From: Streptomyces spinoverrucosus
GTDB taxonomy: Bacteria > Actinomycetota > Actinomycetes > Streptomycetales > Streptomycetaceae
Direction of reading: 5' to 3'
NCBI RefSeq assembly: GCF_006539505.1
Contig: NZ_BJND01000039.1
Location: 41,410-105,409 of the forward strand
DNA: 64,000 nt
Shown: positions 33,621 to 43,020 of the stretch, in pieces
How the letters are laid out: each line of letters opens with the position of its first letter
How positions within the stretch are numbered: the first letter of the stretch is position 1
Made by a program: the position numbers and the translations under genes
The notes under the pieces: model-generated
Databases searched by the model: none
Seen by the model: the letters and a program-made list of their open reading frames with translations, nothing else
What the model was told of the DNA's origin: nothing

Positions 33621-34153
33621 GCGGCCACGTTGGCGCGGGTGGCGCAGCGGTCGGAGCAGTAGCGCCGGGAGCGGTTGGTGGATGTGTCGAGGTAGGCGTT
33701 GCGGCACGGGGCCGCCTCGCACAGGCCCAGGCGGTCCACGCCGTACTCCGTGAGGTGGAAGGCGAGGCCCATCGCCGCGATGGCCGCGTAGCCCGCGGTC
33801 GCGTTCGACGGGTGGTCGGCGAGGTGCATGTGCCACAGGGGGCGGCCGTCGTCGTCGCGGAAGTCGTGGCCGGAGATCTGCGGGCTCACCGGGAACTCCA
33901 GCAGCAGCGAGTTCAGCAGGTCCACGGCCAGGGTCTCGTCGCCGCCGTCGGCCGCCTCGAAGACTGCGCGCAGCCGGGCCCGGACCGAGCGGAACCGCGT
34001 CACGTCCGCGTCGGTGGCGCGGCGGGCCGCCGACTGGTTGCCGCCGAAGAGCTCCCGGACGGCCTCGACCGAGGTCAGCGAGTCCTTGCCCCGGGCCGGC
34101 TCCTCGCTGTTGACGAGTCGTACGGCGTAGTCCGAGTAATAGGCCAGTTCCAC
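33524..34153 (-). CDS. CGNR zinc-finger/ABATE-domain regulator
   Basis: A 209-residue putative transcription regulator. The N-terminal ABATE domain (residues about 1-130) is followed by a zinc finger, with Cys pairs in LCEAAPCRNAYLDTS and RYCSDRCATRANVAAYRARK. The second is the CGNR-like finger with a basic helix. The GTG at 34153 has an AAGGA site. Its C-terminal coding end overlaps the sodX 3' end by 97 bp in antisense. Targets are unknown. Confidence 0.85.
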   Translation of the reverse strand: MELAYYSDYAVRLVNSEEPARGKDSLTSVEAVRELFGGNQSAARRATDADVTRFRSVRARLRAVFEAADGGDETLAVDLLNSLLLEFPVSPQISGHDFRDDDGRPLWHMHLADHPSNATAGYAAIAAMGLAFHLTEYGVDRLGLCEAAPCRNAYLDTSTNRSRRYCSDRCATRANVAAYRARKRLEADRSEKTGLAADSAQRSSASGER

Positions 34154-34254
34154 TTGTAGTCCTTACGGATGGGCTCTATGGTCGTGTCTGCGGTCGCGTA
34201 ACAGCCGATCGTGCTTCCAGGGTATTACGCAGGTGAGTCAAGAGGGGGTTTTCC

Positions 34255-35013
34255 ATGACCACGAGCATCGGCACCGACTGGAACGCCTGGCAGGAGAGCT
34301 GGGACCGGCAGCAGGAGTGGTACATGCCGGACCGCGAGGAGCGCTTCCGGGTCATGCTGGACTTGGTCGAGGCCTTCGCCGGCACCGCGCCGCGGGTGCT
34401 GGACCTCGCCTGTGGCACCGGCACCATCACCGCCCGTCTGCTCGCCCGCTTCCCCGACGCCACCAGCACCGGCATCGACCTGGACCCCGCCCTGCTCACC
34501 ATCGCCCGCGGCACGTTCGACGGCGACGACCGCGTCACCCTCGTCGAGGCCGACCTGAAGGACCCCGACTGGCCCACACGGCTGCCCTACGACACGTACG
34601 ACGCCGTCCTGACCGCCACGGCCCTGCACTGGTTCCACGCCGAACCCCTTCAGGCGCTGTACGGCCGGATCGCCGGGCTCGTCCGGCACGGTGGCGTGTT
34701 CATGAACGCCGACCACATGATCGACGACACCACGCCCCGCATCAACGCCGCCGAGCGCACCCTGCGGCACGCGCGGATGGACCGGGCGCAGAAGGACGGT
34801 GCCCTCGACTGGGCCGACTGGTGGCAGCTCGCCGCCAAGGACCCCGTCCTCGCCGAGCCCACCGCCCGCCGCTTCGAGATCTACGGCGACCATGCGGACG
34901 GCGAGATGCCGTCGGCGGCGTGGCACGCGCGCGTGCTGCGGGAGCAGGGGTTCGCGGAGGCGCGGCCGGTGTGGTGCTCGCCGTCCGACGCCTTGGTGCT
35001 CGCGCTCAAGTAG
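34255..35013 (+). CDS. SAM-dependent class I methyltransferase
   Basis: A 252-residue methyltransferase. Motif I is RVLDLACGTGTITARLLARF (about residues 46-65), with SAM ribose contact near TGIDLDPALL. YDAVLTATALHWFH is the motif IV region. The C-terminal part is helical (AERTLRHARMDRAQKDGALD). It resembles the small-molecule or tRNA-type family, but the acceptor is unknown. The ATG at 34255 is preceded by AAGAGGGGG. Confidence 0.88.
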   Translation: MTTSIGTDWNAWQESWDRQQEWYMPDREERFRVMLDLVEAFAGTAPRVLDLACGTGTITARLLARFPDATSTGIDLDPALLTIARGTFDGDDRVTLVEADLKDPDWPTRLPYDTYDAVLTATALHWFHAEPLQALYGRIAGLVRHGGVFMNADHMIDDTTPRINAAERTLRHARMDRAQKDGALDWADWWQLAAKDPVLAEPTARRFEIYGDHADGEMPSAAWHARVLREQGFAEARPVWCSPSDALVLALK

Positions 35014-35025
35014 CGGGGCATGGAG

Positions 35026-35060
35026 AAGGGGGCGGTACGGGTTCTCCGTACCGCCCCCTT
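35026..35060. terminator. Strong bidirectional terminator
   Basis: A 15-bp perfect stem (AAGGGGGCGGTACGG at 35026-35040 with 35046-35060), a 5-nt loop and a trailing TT. An imperfect second copy of the same hairpin follows at about 35064-35095. It separates the methyltransferase gene from the convergent ABC transporter operon. Confidence 0.9.
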
Positions 35061-35109
35061 TTCAGAGGCGGTACGGAAAGTCCGTAGCGCCCCCTTGCTC
35101 AGCGCAGCG

Positions 35110-35952
35110 TCACAGCACCTTCGACAGGAACGCCTGCGTCCGCTCGTGCTGCGGGTCGGTCAGGACGTCCCTCGGGTTGCCGGACTCGACCACCACGCCG
35201 CCGTCCATGAAGACCAGGCTGTCGCCGACCTCGCGGGCGAAGCCCATCTCATGGGTGACGACGATCATCGTCATGCCGGACTCGGCGAGGTCGCGCATGA
35301 CGTCGAGGACGTCACCGACCAGCTCCGGGTCGAGGGCCGACGTCGGCTCGTCGAACAGCATCAGCTTCGGGTCCATCGCCAGGGCCCGGGCGATCGCGAC
35401 GCGCTGCTGCTGGCCGCCGGAGAGCTGCGAGGGGTAGTTCCCGGCTTTGTCGGCGAGGCCGACGCGCTCCAGGAGCTGCATCGCCCGCTCCCTGGCCTGG
35501 GCCCTGCTGGTGCCCTTGACCTGGATGGGCGCCTCGATGACGTTCTCCAGCGCCGTCATGTGCGGGAACAGGTTGAAGCGCTGGAAGACCATGCCGATGT
35601 CCCGGCGCTTCAGCGCGACCTCGCTGTCCTTCAGCTCGTACAGCTTGTCGCCCTTCTGGCGGTAGCCGACCAGCTCGCCGTCGACGTACAGCCGCCCGGC
35701 GTTGATCTTCTCCAGGTGGTTGATGCACCGCAGGAAGGTCGACTTGCCGGAGCCGGAGGGGCCGATCAGGCAGAAGACCTCGCCGGTCTTCACCTCCAGG
35801 TCGATGCCCTTGAGGACCTCGACATGGCCGAAGGACTTGTGGACGCCCTCCGCCTTGACCATGGGGACGGTGGTGTGCTTCACGGTCTTCTCGGTCTCTT
35901 CGGACTTCTCGACCTTCTCGACCTTTTCGACGTTCTCGCTCTTCTCGGTCAT
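35110..35952 (-). CDS. gluA: Amino-acid (glutamate-type) ABC transporter ATP-binding protein
   Basis: ATPase subunit of a polar amino-acid importer. Walker A IGPSGSGKSTFLRC, signature LSGGQQQRVAIARAL, Walker B LMLFDEPTSALDPE and the switch HEMGFARE are all intact. It has a peculiar N-terminal extension of about 30 residues made of VEK/SEE/TEK repeats before the conserved MVKAEGVHKSFG. The ATG within VPMVKAEG is an alternative start. The gene is last in the operon binding protein-permease-ATPase, and its start overlaps the permease stop by ATGA. Glutamate is inferred from similarity in order and sequence, not proven. Confidence 0.9.
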   Translation of the reverse strand: MTEKSENVEKVEKVEKSEETEKTVKHTTVPMVKAEGVHKSFGHVEVLKGIDLEVKTGEVFCLIGPSGSGKSTFLRCINHLEKINAGRLYVDGELVGYRQKGDKLYELKDSEVALKRRDIGMVFQRFNLFPHMTALENVIEAPIQVKGTSRAQARERAMQLLERVGLADKAGNYPSQLSGGQQQRVAIARALAMDPKLMLFDEPTSALDPELVGDVLDVMRDLAESGMTMIVVTHEMGFAREVGDSLVFMDGGVVVESGNPRDVLTDPQHERTQAFLSKVL

Positions 35953-36887
35953 GCCATGCCTCCCTTCGGGCGGCCGAGGGACAACATGTTGGCCTTGATC
36001 TTCTGGAACGGCGTCGGCGGCAGCGAGCGGCTCGAACCGCGGGCGTAGTACCTCTCAAGGTAGTACTGGCCGACGCTGAAGACCGAGGTCAGCAGCAGGT
36101 ACCAGGCGGCGGCGAGGAACAGCATCTCGGCCGGGGCGCCGGAGGTCTGGCCGATGTCCTGGGCCACGCGGAACAGCTCGGAGTACTGGACCACGGACAC
36201 CAGCGAGGTCGTCTTCAGCATGTTGATGACCTCGTTGCCCGTCGGCGGCACGATCACGCGCATCGCCTGCGGGATCACGATCCGGCGCAACGTCTTGGCG
36301 TGGCTCATGCCCAGCGCGTGCGCCGCCTCGGTCTGGCCCTCGTCGACCGCGAGCAGACCGGCGCGGCAGATCTCGGCCATGTACGCGGCCTCGTTGAGCC
36401 CCAGGCCGAGGAGCACGGTCAGGAACGGGGTCATGAAGTCGGACCACTCGTCCCGGTAGATCGGCCCGAGGTTGATGTACTCGAAGACCAGGCCCAGGTT
36501 GAACCAGACGATGAGCTGGACCAGCACCGGTGTGCCGCGGAAGAACCAGATGTAGAACCACGCGATCGACGAGGTCACCGGGTTCTTCGACAGGCGCATC
36601 ACCGCCAGCAGGATGCCGCCGACGATACCGATCAGCATGGACAGCACGGTCAGGAGCAGCGTGTTGCCCACACCGCCGAGGATGCGGTCGTTGAAGAAGT
36701 AGTCCGGGATCGCCCCCCAGTTGATCCTGCCCTGGGAGAACGCGTAGATGACGCCGCCCAGCAGGGCGAGCGCGACGACGGCGGAGACGTACCGCCCGTA
36801 GTGCCGGACCGGGATGGCCTTGATGGCCTCCGGTCCGGCCGGGGGCGTGTCGGCCGGACCCGTCGTCTTGTCGATGTCAACAGTCAC
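35949..36887 (-). CDS. Amino-acid ABC transporter permease
   Basis: A 312-residue His/Glu/Gln/Arg-type permease (HisM family). A 40-residue hydrophilic N-terminus is followed by membrane segments including YVSAVVALALLGGVIYAFS and NTLLLTVLSMLIGIVGGILL. The EAA motif is EGQTEAAHALGMSHAKTLRR. Only one permease gene is present, so it presumably forms a homodimer. It sits between the binding protein and ATPase genes. Confidence 0.92.
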   Translation of the reverse strand: MTVDIDKTTGPADTPPAGPEAIKAIPVRHYGRYVSAVVALALLGGVIYAFSQGRINWGAIPDYFFNDRILGGVGNTLLLTVLSMLIGIVGGILLAVMRLSKNPVTSSIAWFYIWFFRGTPVLVQLIVWFNLGLVFEYINLGPIYRDEWSDFMTPFLTVLLGLGLNEAAYMAEICRAGLLAVDEGQTEAAHALGMSHAKTLRRIVIPQAMRVIVPPTGNEVINMLKTTSLVSVVQYSELFRVAQDIGQTSGAPAEMLFLAAAWYLLLTSVFSVGQYYLERYYARGSSRSLPPTPFQKIKANMLSLGRPKGGMA

Positions 36888-36916
36888 GGGTGTTGCCTTT
36901 CAGTGCCGCTGGTCGC

Positions 36917-36930
36917 TGACCGCGCGGTCA
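36917..36930. terminator. Palindrome at the end of the binding-protein gene
   Basis: TGACCGCGCGGTCA is a perfect 14-bp palindrome including the binding-protein stop codon. It may act as a weak stem that lowers permease expression relative to the binding protein. Confidence 0.35.
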
Positions 36931-37887
36931 CTTGCCGCCGTTGATGACGGCCTTGTCGACGGCGCCGTCCTCGACGCCCCACTTCTTTATGATCTTGTCG
37001 TACTCGCCGTTGGCGATGATCGCATCCAGGGCGGCCTGGAGGGCGTCCCGCAGCTGCGTGTTGTTCTTGGCCACCGCGATGCCGTACGGAGCGGCCTCGA
37101 CCTGCTCGCCGACCAGCTGGAAGTCGTTGCCGCCGCCGGAGGTCTTCACGGCGTACGCGGCGACCGGGAAGTCGGAGGAACCGGCGTCGGCGCCGCCCGC
37201 GCGCAGGCGGGTCTGGGCCTGCTGGTCGTTGTCGAAGGCCTCGATGCTCAGCTTCTTGTTCTTCGGGCACTTCGCGGCCTCGGCCTTGGCGAGGTCCTCG
37301 GAGACCGTGCCGCGCTGCAGCACGATCTTCTTGCCGCACAGGTCGGACCAGGTCTTGATGCCCTGGTCGTCGCCCTTCTTGGTGTAGATGGAGACACCGG
37401 CCGTGAAGTAGTCCACGAAGTCGACGCCCTCACCGACCTTCTTGCCGGTGTCGGAGTCGATGCCCTCCTGGCGGTCCTTGGTGTCGGTCATCGCCGACAT
37501 GGCGATGTCGTAGCGCTTGGAGCGCAGACCGGTGATGAGGGTGTCGAAGGTGCCGTTCTCGAACTGGAACGTCACGCCGAGCTGCTTGCCCATGGCCGCG
37601 GCGAGGTCCGGGTCGATGCCGACCGTCTTGCCGGAGCTGTCCTTGAACTCGACCGGCGCGTACGCGATGTCCGAGCCGACCTTGATGACGCCCTTGTCGC
37701 GGATCTCCTTGGGCAGCTTGTCGGCCAGCGGGGCCGCGACCGGCGTGGCGGTGTCCGCGTTGCCCGAGCCGCTCTCCGTCTGGTCACCGCAGCCGGTGAG
37801 AAGCAGGGCGCCTGCGACCGCGATCGCACCGACCGCGGCTAGCCGGGAACGCGCGGCGGTCGTACGACGGGTGGAGCTTGCGGTCAT
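36928..37887 (-). CDS. Amino-acid ABC transporter substrate-binding lipoprotein
   Basis: A 319-residue family 3 solute-binding lipoprotein. The signal peptide has a long basic start (MTASSTRRTTAARSRLAAVG) and the lipobox LLLTGC near residue 37. The mature protein has the typical hinge and ligand segments GVIKVGSDIAYAPVEF, TGLRSKRYDIAMSAMTDT and VLQRGTVSEDLAK. It presents a polar amino acid to the downstream permease. The ATG at 37887 has a GGAGG site. It is the first gene of the operon. Confidence 0.93.
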   Translation of the reverse strand: MTASSTRRTTAARSRLAAVGAIAVAGALLLTGCGDQTESGSGNADTATPVAAPLADKLPKEIRDKGVIKVGSDIAYAPVEFKDSSGKTVGIDPDLAAAMGKQLGVTFQFENGTFDTLITGLRSKRYDIAMSAMTDTKDRQEGIDSDTGKKVGEGVDFVDYFTAGVSIYTKKGDDQGIKTWSDLCGKKIVLQRGTVSEDLAKAEAAKCPKNKKLSIEAFDNDQQAQTRLRAGGADAGSSDFPVAAYAVKTSGGGNDFQLVGEQVEAAPYGIAVAKNNTQLRDALQAALDAIIANGEYDKIIKKWGVEDGAVDKAVINGGK

Positions 37888-38457
37888 TGTGGGTTCCTCC
37901 GGCGGATGGGTGAAGTGCCGATGGGCGGCAGTTGCCGACGGGTCGACGAGAACACACAGCTTCGGGTGTCGCGACCTCGTGTGATTACGGGCATCTTGCC
38001 ATTCGGACTGGAGCATTCAGGTGACCCGCCATGTCAAAATCGGATAACGGGTGACCCCCGAACCAGACCACTCCGGTACATCACGACCGGACCTTCTACG
38101 GGAATGTGCGGTTCCGGCCGCAAGATCTTCGGCGCGTCTCAGGATGTGGATGTACGGAAGTCGTTGTTTGGCGGCTATTGCGTCCTTGTCAAGAGTTTGC
38201 CGGGCTCTTGTCCCCATATTCAGGCATGAGTCATGTCACCGGCATGTGATCTTCCCGTTATGGACTCGTCGGCGACGCCCATCGTCCGGTAAGAAGGTTC
38301 TTTACACCCCTCATCCGGGGCTCAGGGCGCGTGTGCGGCGCGCCCGTCGCGTATGTGCCCGTACGCATCACTCACTGGGCCGTACGCGGTGCCCGCCCAC
38401 TCCTCACCAGGAGTGGAACCCACCCTCAAACCATGAACACTTAAGGGGTCAGACAAA
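37888..38457. other. 570-bp divergent regulatory region, transporter/malic enzyme
   Basis: No gene is supported. On the binding-protein side, the octamer GGTGACCC occurs at 38020-38027 and 38050-38057, a 30-bp (three helical turns) spacing. The pair flanks a TTTTGACATGG sequence on the minus strand that could be a -35 region. On the malic-enzyme side, GGTTCTTTAC followed by a small CCCCTCATCCGGGG hairpin lies at about 38295-38321. These suggest separate regulators, not identified. Confidence 0.4.
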
Positions 38458-39681
<1,224 letters not shown>

Positions 39682-39694
39682 CGCCTGTTTTGGG

Positions 39695-39721
39695 TGGCCC
39701 CGTCCGGTTTGGGCGGGGCCA
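39695..39721 (+). terminator. Terminator of the malic enzyme gene
   Basis: TGGCCCCGTCC (39695-39705), loop GGTTT, GGGCGGGGCCA (39711-39721): an 11-bp stem with one G-T pair, 13 bp past the stop and followed by a T-containing tail. Confidence 0.85.
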
Positions 39722-39988
39722 TTGCTTTGCCCACCCGCCCGTCCGTTCGGGTGGTTTGGGGGGTGGGCGTCGCAGGTGGGGGTGGGGCGGTGTTGGCGGG
39801 TGCGGGTTTGGGGGTGTGGTGGGTGCGTGGGTGGTGGGGGCTGTGGTTCGGTGCGGGTTGTCGTGGGCTGGTCGCGCAGTTCCCCGCGCCCCTGGGGGGT
39901 TGCAGTTGCCGTGTCCTTGTGGCAAGAGGGTGTGTCTCACAGGCTTCCGGCGTTCCGTTGGTGGCTGCTGGAATCTATCGTCGGCTGC
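39722..39988 (+). repeat. G-run tract plus dispersed repeat copy 2
   Basis: No gene in this interval. From about 39745 to 39860 the plus strand is almost only G and T, with many runs of three to six G (for example 39755-39800). The copy of the dispersed element (TGCGGGTTGT at 39852, GCGCAGTTCCCCGCGCCCCT at 39874-39893) then ends in CCCC-TG-GGGG. It precedes the oxidoreductase start by about 95 bp. Confidence 0.6.
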
Positions 39989-40954
39989 ATGTTCGCTGTC
40001 TACGCCGCCCGCATCGATCGTGACCAGCCGTTGAGTGGCCTGGAGTTGGGGGAGCGTCCCGCCCCCGAGGCCAGGGCCGGCTGGAGTGTCGTCGACGTCA
40101 AGGCCGCCTCCCTCAACCACCACGACCTCTGGTCCCTGCGCGGCGTGGGCCTCGCAGAGGACAAGCTGCCGATGATCCTCGGCTGTGACGCCGCCGGCGT
40201 CGACGAGGACGGCAACGAGGTCGTCCTGCACTCGGTCATCGGCCAGACGGGGCACGGGGTCGGGCCGGAGGAACCCCGTTCCATCCTCACCGAGCGCTAC
40301 CAGGGGACGTTCGCCGACCAGGTCGCCGTACCGACCTGGAACATTCTGCCCAAGCCGAAGGAACTCTCCTTCGCGGAGGCCGCCTGCCTGCCGACCGCCT
40401 GGCTGACGGCGTACCGCATGCTCTTCACCAACGCCGGGGTGCGCCCCGGCGACTCGGTGCTCGTGCAGGGCGCCGGGGGCGGTGTCGCCACGGCCGCGAT
40501 CGTGCTCGGCAAGGCCGCCGGGCTGCGTGTCTTCGCCACCAGCCGGGACGAGGCCAAGCGCAAGCGCGCCCTGGAGCTGGGGGCCGTGGAGGCGGTGGAG
40601 TCCGGGGCGCGGCTGCCGCAGCGCGTCGACGCCGTCATCGAGACCGTCGGCGCCGCGACCTGGTCGCACTCGGTGAAGTCGCTGCGGCCCGGCGGCACGC
40701 TGGTCATCTCCGGCGCCACGAGCGGTGACCGGCCGTCCCATGCCGAACTGACCCGGATCTTCTTCCTGGAGCTGAAGGTCGTCGGTTCGACGATGGGCAC
40801 GAAGGACGAACTGGAGGACCTGCTGTCCTTCTGCGCCGCCACCGGCGTACGTCCCGTCATCGACGAGGTGCTGCCGATGGACCGGGCCCGGGAGGGCTTC
40901 GAACGGCTGGAGTCGGGCGAGCAGTTCGGGAAGATCGTGCTCAGTAACGGCTGA
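39989..40954 (+). CDS. Zinc-type alcohol dehydrogenase/quinone oxidoreductase (MDR) family protein
   Basis: A 321-residue medium-chain dehydrogenase/reductase. The N-terminal GroES-like domain has NHHDLWSLRGVG and ILGCDAAGVDEDGNE. The Rossmann loop is VLVQGAGGGVATAAIVLGKA. It lacks the structural zinc cysteines, which points to the NADPH:quinone reductase subgroup. The physiological substrate is unknown. The ATG at 39989 starts directly at the conserved MFAVYAARID. Confidence 0.88.
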   Translation: MFAVYAARIDRDQPLSGLELGERPAPEARAGWSVVDVKAASLNHHDLWSLRGVGLAEDKLPMILGCDAAGVDEDGNEVVLHSVIGQTGHGVGPEEPRSILTERYQGTFADQVAVPTWNILPKPKELSFAEAACLPTAWLTAYRMLFTNAGVRPGDSVLVQGAGGGVATAAIVLGKAAGLRVFATSRDEAKRKRALELGAVEAVESGARLPQRVDAVIETVGAATWSHSVKSLRPGGTLVISGATSGDRPSHAELTRIFFLELKVVGSTMGTKDELEDLLSFCAATGVRPVIDEVLPMDRAREGFERLESGEQFGKIVLSNG

Positions 40955-41045
40955 CGGTTTGTGGTGGTCTCGTCGGAGGCCTGTATTGCGGCCGGTCCGG
41001 TTTCGGATCGGCCGCTTTTGGTCTGCCTGCGCGGCTCCTCATCCT

Positions 41046-41061
41046 GTCAACTGGGGTTGAC
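41046..41061. promoter_or_regulatory. Palindromic operator 1 of the HTH/Clp-N operon
   Basis: GTCAACTGGGGTTGAC has perfect GTCAAC/GTTGAC arms around four bases, 28 bp from site 2 centre to centre. Confidence 0.7.
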
Positions 41062-41073
41062 GGGAGGCGCTCT

Positions 41074-41089
41074 GTCAATCTAGGTTGAC
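41074..41089. promoter_or_regulatory. Palindromic operator 2 abutting the HTH gene start
   Basis: GTCAATCTAGGTTGAC repeats the same palindrome with one arm mismatch and ends 3 bp before the ATG at 41093. There is no room for a ribosome-binding site, so the gene is probably leaderless and autoregulated. Confidence 0.7.
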
Positions 41090-41092
41090 GTC

Positions 41093-41302
41093 ATGACCGA
41101 AGCTACCGAACTCGCCGAGCGGGCCGGTGACCGCGATCCACGGGTCGGGCTGCGTGCCGTCGCCGCGTTGCGGCGGCTGCTGGAGCAGTTGGAGGCCGTG
41201 CAGGTGCGCAGTGCGCGCAATCAGGGCTGGTCGTGGCAGGAGATCGCCGCGGAACTCGGTGTGAGCAGGCAGGCCGTGCACAAGAAGTACGGGAGGCGAT
41301 GA
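41093..41302 (+). CDS. Small HTH regulator paired with a Clp N-domain protein
   Basis: A 69-residue protein. Residues about 20-40 are helical, and the C-terminus is a helix-turn-helix (SWQEIAAELGVSRQAVHKKY). The start lies immediately after two palindromic sites, making it the likely autorepressor. The stop overlaps the next start by ATGA. It may sense protein-folding state through its partner, but this is inference from pairing alone. Confidence 0.85.
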   Translation: MTEATELAERAGDRDPRVGLRAVAALRRLLEQLEAVQVRSARNQGWSWQEIAAELGVSRQAVHKKYGRR

Positions 41303-41865
41303 TGTTCGAACGGTTTACGAAGGATGCCCGGGCGGTGGTGAAGGGCGCCGTCGAGCAGTGCGAGGAGGCGGGGGCGCAGACCGTCGACGCGGAGCATCTG
41401 CTGCTCGCGCTGCTCGACCATGGGGCCGGCCGGGGTTCGTTCGCGCTGGCCGCGCTCGGGCTGGCCGAGCGGCGGGAGTCGGTGGCGCGGGCGCTGGACG
41501 AGGCCCGGCGGCGAGCGGGGCTGTCACAGGCCGAGGCCGACGCGCTGGCCGGGCTGGGGATCGACGTCTCGGAGATCGTGTCCCGGGTGGAGGAGGCGCA
41601 CGGTGTGGGTGCGATGGCCGGTGACCGGAAGGACAATGGGTGGTGGGGCGGGCACCGTTCCTTCAGTCGGGGTGCCAAGGACGTACTGGAGAAGTCGCTG
41701 CGCATCGCCGTCGCCCGCCGCGAACGGTCCATCGGCGACGAACACCTCCTCCTCGCCCTGACCGCCCGCCCGGGCGTCCCCGCGGAAGTACTCGCCGACC
41801 ACGGCGTGACGTACGAGTCGGTGACGCGTGTACTGGGCGGCGGGGGAGAGGTGAAGGCGGGCTGA
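41302..41865 (+). CDS. Clp protease N-terminal (Clp_N) domain protein
   Basis: A 187-residue protein with two Clp_N repeats, residues about 1-75 (FERFTKDARAVVKGAVEQ, DAEHLLLALLDH) and about 110-175 (FSRGAKDVLEKSLRIAVARR, GDEHLLLALTAR). It has no AAA+ ATPase part, so it is not a chaperone by itself. Such proteins may bind ClpC-type clients or adaptors. The ATG at 41302 has GGGAGG 5 nt upstream. An ATG at 41299 overlaps it. It is coupled to the small HTH gene. Confidence 0.88.
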   Translation: MFERFTKDARAVVKGAVEQCEEAGAQTVDAEHLLLALLDHGAGRGSFALAALGLAERRESVARALDEARRRAGLSQAEADALAGLGIDVSEIVSRVEEAHGVGAMAGDRKDNGWWGGHRSFSRGAKDVLEKSLRIAVARRERSIGDEHLLLALTARPGVPAEVLADHGVTYESVTRVLGGGGEVKAG

Positions 41866-41975
41866 GGCGGGGACTGGTGGTGCCGGGCCCACCACCGAGC
41901 CCGCCAAGCCGCACCCTGCGGAAGAGGTTGCCGCCCTCGGCTCAACCCCGCTTCCCGGACGCGGGGTTGCCGCAC

Positions 41976-43019
41976 CTACCCCTTCGGCGCCCGCAGCAAC
42001 GCCCCGATGTGCGCCGCCGCCGTCGACAGATGGCGGCGGGCGTCCCGGAGTTGGTCCTGCGTCACCCCGTGGTCGCGGGCCGCGTCGCGGATGTCGTCGC
42101 GGAAGCGGTCGAGGAGGCGGTCCAGGTCGCGGGCCGGGTCGCCGGTGGAGGTGTCTTCGTGGGACCAGGCCGGCTCGTAGTCGGCCGGGAAGTCCTCCGG
42201 GGTTGTCGAGTGCTCCGGTGCCGGGGTCGGCCCGGCCGCTCCGCCTCGGCCGAAACCGAAGTCCTTGCCGAAGTCCCTGCCGTAGTCCTTTCCGAACTCG
42301 CCGAACTCCTTGGCGAGTTCCGTCAGGCCCTCGCGCAGCCCCGTAGGCCAGTCGCCTCGCGCGAAGTGGTCCTGCACCTGCTCCTGAACCCGCTGGGCGA
42401 TGCGCTGCATCTGCTCCTGTGCCTGCGCCCGGGCCCGGTCCTGTGCCTCCTTGGCCTGGCGCCGCGCCCGCTGGGCCTCCTCGCGGGCCCGACGGCTCTC
42501 GTCCTTGGCGCGCCGGGCCTGTTCCTTCCACTCCTGCTTGGCCCGCCGCATCTCCTCCTTCGCGGCACGCCAGGCCTCCTTGTCGGTGTACTCGGTGAAG
42601 TCCCCGGTGTCGCCGTTGACGGCGCCGCCCTTGCGGGCCTCACTCATCGCCGCCCGCATCTCGCGCCGCAGATCGCCCGCGGCGCCTCGCACATCGGCGC
42701 GGATCTCGGCGGCCAGCTCCGCCACAGACTCGCGGATCTCCAGCTCCAGGTCGGCCAGTTCACCGCTGCGGTCGGCCAACTCGGCGCGGCCGGCGTCCGT
42801 GATGGCGTACACCTTGCGGCCGCCCTCGGTGGTGTGGGTGACCAGGCCCTCGGCCTCCAGCTTGGCCAGGCGGGGGTAGACGGTGCCGGCCGAGGGCGCG
42901 TACAGCCCCTGGAAGCGTTCCTCCAGGAGGCGGATCACCTCGTAGCCGTGTCGCGGGGCCTCGTCGAGCAGCTTCAGCAGGTAGAGGCGGAGGCGGCCGT
43001 GAGCGAAGACGGGGGGCAT
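41976..43019 (-). CDS. PadR family regulator with long coiled-coil extension
   Basis: A 347-residue regulator. Residues 1-90 are the PadR winged helix (FAHGRLRLYLLKLLDEAPRHGYEVIRLLEE, APSAGTVYPRLAKLEAEGLV). A very long charged coiled coil follows (about 95-230, rich in RRAKEE and REEAQRA), then an acidic Phe/Gly/Asp-rich linker and a C-terminal helical domain. This is far longer than the usual PadR (110-180 residues). It is encoded 1 bp after the DUF4097 gene and is likely controlled by, and controls, the palindrome at 44009. Confidence 0.88.
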   Translation of the reverse strand: MPPVFAHGRLRLYLLKLLDEAPRHGYEVIRLLEERFQGLYAPSAGTVYPRLAKLEAEGLVTHTTEGGRKVYAITDAGRAELADRSGELADLELEIRESVAELAAEIRADVRGAAGDLRREMRAAMSEARKGGAVNGDTGDFTEYTDKEAWRAAKEEMRRAKQEWKEQARRAKDESRRAREEAQRARRQAKEAQDRARAQAQEQMQRIAQRVQEQVQDHFARGDWPTGLREGLTELAKEFGEFGKDYGRDFGKDFGFGRGGAAGPTPAPEHSTTPEDFPADYEPAWSHEDTSTGDPARDLDRLLDRFRDDIRDAARDHGVTQDQLRDARRHLSTAAAHIGALLRAPKG

Positions 43020-43020
43020 G

